Source: Mugil cephalus (taxonomy: Eukaryota; Chordata; Actinopteri; Mugiliformes; Mugilidae). Taken from it: 64,000 nt of DNA. Below the pieces are notes generated by a model that searched no databases, had not been told where the DNA came from, and saw only the letters and a program-made list of their open reading frames with translations. The stretch lies in NCBI RefSeq assembly GCF_022458985.1, contig NC_061786.1, forward strand, positions 23,673,474-23,737,473, written 5' to 3'. Made by a program: the position numbers and the translations under genes. Every line of letters starts with the position of its first letter. Position 1 is the first letter of the stretch. Below, piece by piece: positions 61,966 to 64,000 of this stretch.

Positions 61966-63218
61966 CTGATTTAATTAATTTGAGAACTTTCAGCCGAGGC
62001 TCGTTGTGACTAATTCTCCCACAGATCAGAAGCTTCAGAGGATCCGCTCTGACGACTGAATTCATGTTTCAGCTGGAAAACATTCGGCAGCTAAACTCCC
62101 TGTTCACCATTAAATTCATCTTTACATCTGAACACATGAACTCTGCACTTTACTCACTTCATCTGAACTTGTTTCAACTGCAGCTTTTACCTTGTTTTTC
62201 CAAGTCTGCACAGATCTCAGAGGAAAGGACCTGGTCTAAAACCAGCCAGAATCACACATCAGGGTTCATTCCAACATCACGTCACTGGAAACAAGGCTTC
62301 TTCCATAAACCAATACACAAACACCAGCTAACGGCGCAACACACGGAAGAACATCCTCACTAGCTCCGCCCAGACCAGAGAACCAGGAAGTGATGGTAAA
62401 TAATCCCAAAGGAAGAAGAGAGAGAAGTTTTGAAATAATGTGATTAATTGTGATTAAATATTCTAATCTATTAACAGCTCTACCCAGAATATTTTAATGA
62501 GACTGACTGAACAACAACAAACCTCCAACGAGTCACAAACTAAAGCACAAAGTTACAAACAACAAAGTAAACCTCCAACAACGCACAAGTCAATTTAAAA
62601 ACACATTTTAGATTTCAGTAAAACAGTCAGATTCTAAACTGCTCTGACTGAACGAACCAAGTTGCTGCTGGTTTACTGGACGTTCCCTTCGTTAAAGCTC
62701 CGTAGACGTTTCCAGAAGGAAACTAGAATCATATCTGTTCACACCAGCTTTTAATTAGCTTTTAACACAACCTGGCAACTCACACACTATTGATTTTATT
62801 CTGTAGCTGTTTTATTTATTTTATTCATTTAATAATTTATTGAACTGGGACAGTTCACATTAATCTACGTTTAGCACAAATGCTAAATTTCTCTCGTACT
62901 TTAAGACCAAACAACTACAAATCAACCACAGATAATCACAGACACAAACGTCAGAACAAACAATATTACGACCCAACGGTTTGACCCACGACTGCTTTAA
63001 CGTTTTAATTAACTTCTATTTATGCATTTTATTACTGTTTCATTCATGTTGTTTTTAAATAGCTAAATCATTTGGTGAAGGCTCTGATGCTAGAACCATG
63101 GTTTTCCTTTCACTTTGTTTCATCTCTTCTTGTTTTTAAAGGTTCTCATGATCTTTTCTTTTATTGTGAAGCGTTTTTAGCTGTAATGTTTGTATGAAAT
63201 GTGCTAAAGAAATAAAAA
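61966..63218. other. npas3 intronic DNA, nothing recognised
   Basis: AT-rich, without clear repeats or coding similarity. Confidence 0.45.
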
Positions 63219-63403
63219 GAACCAGGACCAGGATCAGGGCCAGGACCTGGACCAGGACCTGGGCCAGGGCCGGGACCGGGACCTGGACCAGGACCAGGAC
63301 CGGGACCAGGACCGGGACCGGGACCAGGACCGGGACCGGGACCAGGACCAGGACCAGGACCGGGACCGGGACCGGGACCGGGACCGGGACCAGGACCAGG
63401 ACC
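63219..63403 (+). repeat. hexamer minisatellite (GGACCR / GGGACC)n
   Basis: About 30 units of GGACCA, GGACCG and GGGACC. The minus strand reads as Gly-Pro or Val-Pro-Leu repeats; not a gene. Confidence 0.93.
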
Positions 63404-63479
63404 ACACACTGGTGGAGTCTGTCCTTGGCCCCGCCTCCTTCGGCCCCTCCTGATGACATTAAACGTAGGTGACTGTAAA

Positions 63480-63770
63480 CTTGGATAATTATGATAAATG
63501 TGAGCGATTATGATGAATTATTCGCCTCCATTGTGCTAATAGCGTAATTAGCAACAATAATCAAAGACTCGTGATGTTGAAATAAGGCGTCGCCGCGGAC
63601 AATTAGACCTGGAGGAGCTAATAATGGAGAACTTATGGTGTTTCTCCTGGAGGGCACAGCCACTGCTACTTCCAGAAGGACTTTTATTACTGGGGAGTTT
63701 TTTCCCGCTAATTCCGGCCTCTGACGAGAGAAAATTGAAATAAATACCCAATTAAGAGCGTGAGAGTGAG
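63480..63770. promoter_or_regulatory. candidate conserved non-coding element
   Basis: Dense homeodomain and SOX-like cores: TTATGATGAATTATTCGCC, TCCATTGTGCTAATAGCGTA, GTAATTAGCAACAATAATC and GACAATTAGACC. Complex sequence between a minisatellite and the possible exon edge. It has the look of an ancient developmental enhancer; conservation not tested. Confidence 0.4.
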
Positions 63771-63990
63771 AGGGAGGAACGTGAGCGTAGACGGGAGCGA
63801 GTTTAAACCTGGAGGAAAGTTTGTCAAACAAAGAGACGTCGTGGTGTCGACGTGTCGTCGCTCTGTGGTCATACACTGAGGGGTGAAGTGATGCGTTCAG
63901 GGAACCACAGGGGAGGAAGGAAAAGTGAAGCACCATGAGACACATATCTAAACACAAGAATGATGCACAAATTAAATAAATGAAACGTAC

Positions 63991-64000
63991 GTTGAGCAGG
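63991..64000 (-). CDS. npas3: possible 3' end of an upstream npas3 exon, cut by the window edge
   Basis: On the NPAS3 strand the window starts CCTGCTCAAC followed by gtacgt, a strong donor. In the frame CCT GCT CAA C it ends in phase 1, the phase needed by the next NPAS3 exon (C|TG GAG gives Leu-Glu). Only ten bases are visible, so this is a guess from phase and consensus. Confidence 0.25.

Larger units (their letters stand above)
56076..63990 (-). other. npas3: npas3 intron at the right of the window
   Basis: Intron sequence 5' of the last PAS-A exon, at least 7.9 kb. It holds array D, CA/ACAGTAAC repeats, GGA-rich tracts, a CpG-rich block near 59.6-59.8 kb and candidate conserved blocks. 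No bHLH or N-terminal PAS-A sequence was seen. Confidence 0.75.

Noticed and set aside
63136..63472. Gly-Pro and Val-Pro-Leu ORFs, collagen- or elastin-like
   Set aside because: Encoded by a hexamer array inside an intron; no signal peptide, no exon structure, all frames open.

Overview
The window is vertebrate nuclear DNA, almost certainly from a teleost fish, probably a percomorph. The genes have many introns with GT/AG borders. Intergenic and intronic DNA is full of CA/TG, GGA and TTCC microsatellites, minisatellites, a tRNA-type SINE tail, Tc1/mariner and hAT-like remnants and small palindromic MITE-like elements. No bacterial, viral or CRISPR features were seen. Four protein genes are recognised from conserved protein sequence, in this order: EAPP (+), SPTSSA (+), EGLN3 (+) and the 3' two-thirds of NPAS3 (-). 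This is the gene order and relative orientation of human 14q13 (as recalled), so it is a conserved block. Layout: 1-3.2 kb is repeats (SINE tail, a ~1 kb TTACTCTG octamer array, pentamer repeats). 3.4-6.4 kb is EAPP in six coding exons. 7.1-8.2 kb is a decayed small ORF or retroelement-like unit. 8.5-11.5 kb is SPTSSA in two coding exons. 11.5-17 kb is intergenic with a foldback element. 17-23.6 kb is EGLN3 in five coding exons. 23.8-25.2 kb is a decamer minisatellite. 25-30.2 kb is intergenic with Tc1 remnants. 30.4-34.7 kb is the probable long NPAS3 3' UTR. 34.7-56.1 kb holds six NPAS3 coding exons, from the end of PAS-A to the stop codon. 56.1-64 kb is NPAS3 intron with a CpG-rich island-like block, candidate conserved regulatory blocks and a possible further exon border at the right edge. 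The four genes are unrelated in pathway: an E2F-associated nuclear phosphoprotein, an activator subunit of serine palmitoyltransferase, a HIF prolyl hydroxylase, and a neuronal bHLH-PAS transcription factor. They are linked by ancient synteny, not by operon-like function. EGLN3 and NPAS3 converge tail to tail. All exon borders were set by hand from splice consensus, reading phase and family similarity; every junction keeps frame. Items of most interest are the decayed transmembrane/coiled-coil ORF at 7.1-7.5 kb, a minisatellite that runs up to the EGLN3 exon 2 acceptor, a minisatellite family confined to NPAS3 introns, and a possible alternative NPAS3 first exon near 59.6 kb.
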